Below, in pieces: positions 63,153 to 64,000 of a stretch of 64,000 bases of DNA. The stretch is from NCBI GenBank assembly GCA_900472625.1, contig UCIT01000012.1, positions 1 through 64,000 of the forward strand, given 5' to 3'. Both the position numbers and the translations under genes were made by a program. The notes beneath the pieces are model-generated. The model saw nothing but the letters and a program-made list of their open reading frames with translations, did no database searches and was not told where the DNA came from. Origin of the DNA: Hyphomicrobiales bacterium (GTDB lineage: Bacteria > Pseudomonadota > Alphaproteobacteria > Rhizobiales > Rhizobiaceae). The number at the start of each line of letters is the position of its first letter. Position 1 is the stretch's first letter.

Positions 63153-64000
63153 TCAGTAGCCGCTGGCCGCGCCTTCGGCCGCGCGGCTATCCATGGCGCC
63201 ATTGTAGCGGGCACTGCCGCCCTTGGCGATATCGGTCAGGCTCTTACCACCGACGAGGATGCCGGCGGCCTGGCCCCAGACGGGCGGGCCGCTGCCGTCC
63301 ATGGTGTGGCCCATCGATATCAGGGCGCGGATGGTGTCGGGAGACAGCGCGTAGGGCTCGAAATAGATCTTGTCGGGCTGCCACTGGTGATGGATGCGCG
63401 GGGCGTTGACGGCCTGGCTGATGTCCATGCCGAAATCGATGACATTCAAGATGGCTTCCAGCGTAATCGTTATGATGCGCGATCCGCCGGGGCTGCCGAT
63501 CACCATGAAGGGCTTGCCGTCCTTTGTGATGATGGTCGGGCTCATCGAAGACAGCGGCGTCTTCTTCGGGGCGATCGCGTTGGCCTCGCCCTGGACGAGA
63601 CCATAGAGATTAGGCACGCCCGGCTTGGAGGTGAAGTCGTCCATCTCGTTATTGAGCAGGATGCCGGTGCCGGGCGCGACAACACCGGCGCCGAAGGAGC
63701 CGTTCAGCGTGTAGGTCACGGCGACCGCGTTGCCCTCGTCGTCGATGATCGAATAGTGGGTGGTCTCGACGCTTTCCTTGGCGCCGAGCGGCTTCAGGTT
63801 GGCCGATGCGCCCGATTTGTTGATGTCGATTTTGGCGCGGATCGCCTTGGCGTAGCTCTTGTCGAGCAGGGTCGAAACGGGATTGTCGACGAAATCGGGA
63901 TCGCCGAGGGCGGCGTTGCGGTCGACATAGGCGTAGCGCATGGCCTCGGTCATCAGATGAACGGTTTCGGCCGAGCCGTAACCGAGGAAGGAGAGGGGGT
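63153..64000 (-). CDS. ggt: gamma-glutamyltransferase, C-terminal part
   Basis: The frame is open to the right edge, so only the last 282 residues are visible. They include the end of the large subunit (FLGYGSAETVHLMTEAMRYA). The autocleavage and nucleophile Thr is in ESVETTHYSIID, followed by small-subunit blocks LNGSFGAGVVAPGTGILLNNEM, SMSPTI and GSPGGSRI. The enzyme is made as one chain, cleaves itself before the second Thr and transfers gamma-glutamyl groups from glutathione, usually in the periplasm. The N-terminal half and any signal peptide lie outside the window. Confidence 0.93.
   Translation of the reverse strand, partial: PLSFLGYGSAETVHLMTEAMRYAYVDRNAALGDPDFVDNPVSTLLDKSYAKAIRAKIDINKSGASANLKPLGAKESVETTHYSIIDDEGNAVAVTYTLNGSFGAGVVAPGTGILLNNEMDDFTSKPGVPNLYGLVQGEANAIAPKKTPLSSMSPTIITKDGKPFMVIGSPGGSRIITITLEAILNVIDFGMDISQAVNAPRIHHQWQPDKIYFEPYALSPDTIRALISMGHTMDGSGPPVWGQAAGILVGGKSLTDIAKGGSARYNGAMDSRAAEGAASGY

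Overview
The window looks like a piece of the main chromosome of a Rhizobiaceae alphaproteobacterium (Rhizobium / Agrobacterium / Sinorhizobium type). The evidence is CpdR ending in Ala-Ala, an Omp10-like lipoprotein, homospermidine synthase, a GapR (DUF2312) protein, a pyruvate kinase gene coupled to a DUF1036 gene, an sRNA that resembles rhizobial MmgR, RpoH/ROSE-type control of a small heat-shock gene, and rhizobial palindromic intergenic repeats. Codon use is GC-rich throughout. I see no IS element, prophage, integrase or CRISPR array, so this is mostly housekeeping chromosome with a few small accessory modules.

Layout. 1-6 kb: a cut-off secreted protein, tRNA-Val, cpdR, N-formylglutamate amidohydrolase, a ~78-nt sRNA with its own promoter, an inositol-monophosphatase-family phosphatase, a double-PAS soluble chemoreceptor and a SleB-type lipoprotein. 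6-13 kb: a lipase-like hydrolase, a secreted beta-helix protein, an Hsp20 gene behind an RpoH promoter and a probable RNA thermometer, a divergent SBF transporter / LysR pair, a 42-residue membrane peptide and threonine aldolase. 13-21 kb: a candidate new sRNA, gltB-gltD and a LysE exporter. 21-25.6 kb: an Rrf2-centred module (Rrf2, AhpD-like protein, NmrA-like SDR, periplasmic cupin, LysR) joined by matching palindromic operators, with an MscS channel. 25.6-33.5 kb: envelope genes (SGNH-like protein without catalytic residues, MltB, galU, beta-barrel, kdsD, NfeD, SPFH). 33.6-35.5 kb: queCDE behind a preQ1 riboswitch candidate. 35.5-46.3 kb: a long palindromic repeat, hemH, a 5'-nucleotidase fused to LysM, omp10, hss, a DUF3445 protein, a ParDE-like toxin-antitoxin pair, two small ORFs, a GGDEF protein and pabB-pabC. 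46.3-54.5 kb: a repeat, PepF, a sigma-54 regulator, a DUF882 protein, a P5C-reductase-like protein and an LhgO-like oxidase. 54.8-64 kb: gabD, gapR-DUF1244-formylglutamate hydrolase, DUF1036-pyk, threonine dehydratase, a membrane AraC regulator, a secreted beta-rich protein and the C-terminal part of gamma-glutamyltransferase.

How the genes fit together. Glutamate and nitrogen recur: glutamate synthase, two N-formylglutamate amidohydrolases, succinate-semialdehyde dehydrogenase opposite an L-2-hydroxyglutarate-oxidase-like gene, gamma-glutamyltransferase, homospermidine synthase and an MmgR-like sRNA whose promoter carries AniA/PhaR-like palindromes. Envelope biogenesis is the second theme. 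The most interesting signals are regulatory: the Rrf2 operators shared by two promoters, an orphan promoter plus perfect terminator upstream of gltB, the layered heat control of hsp20 and the preQ1-like element upstream of queC.
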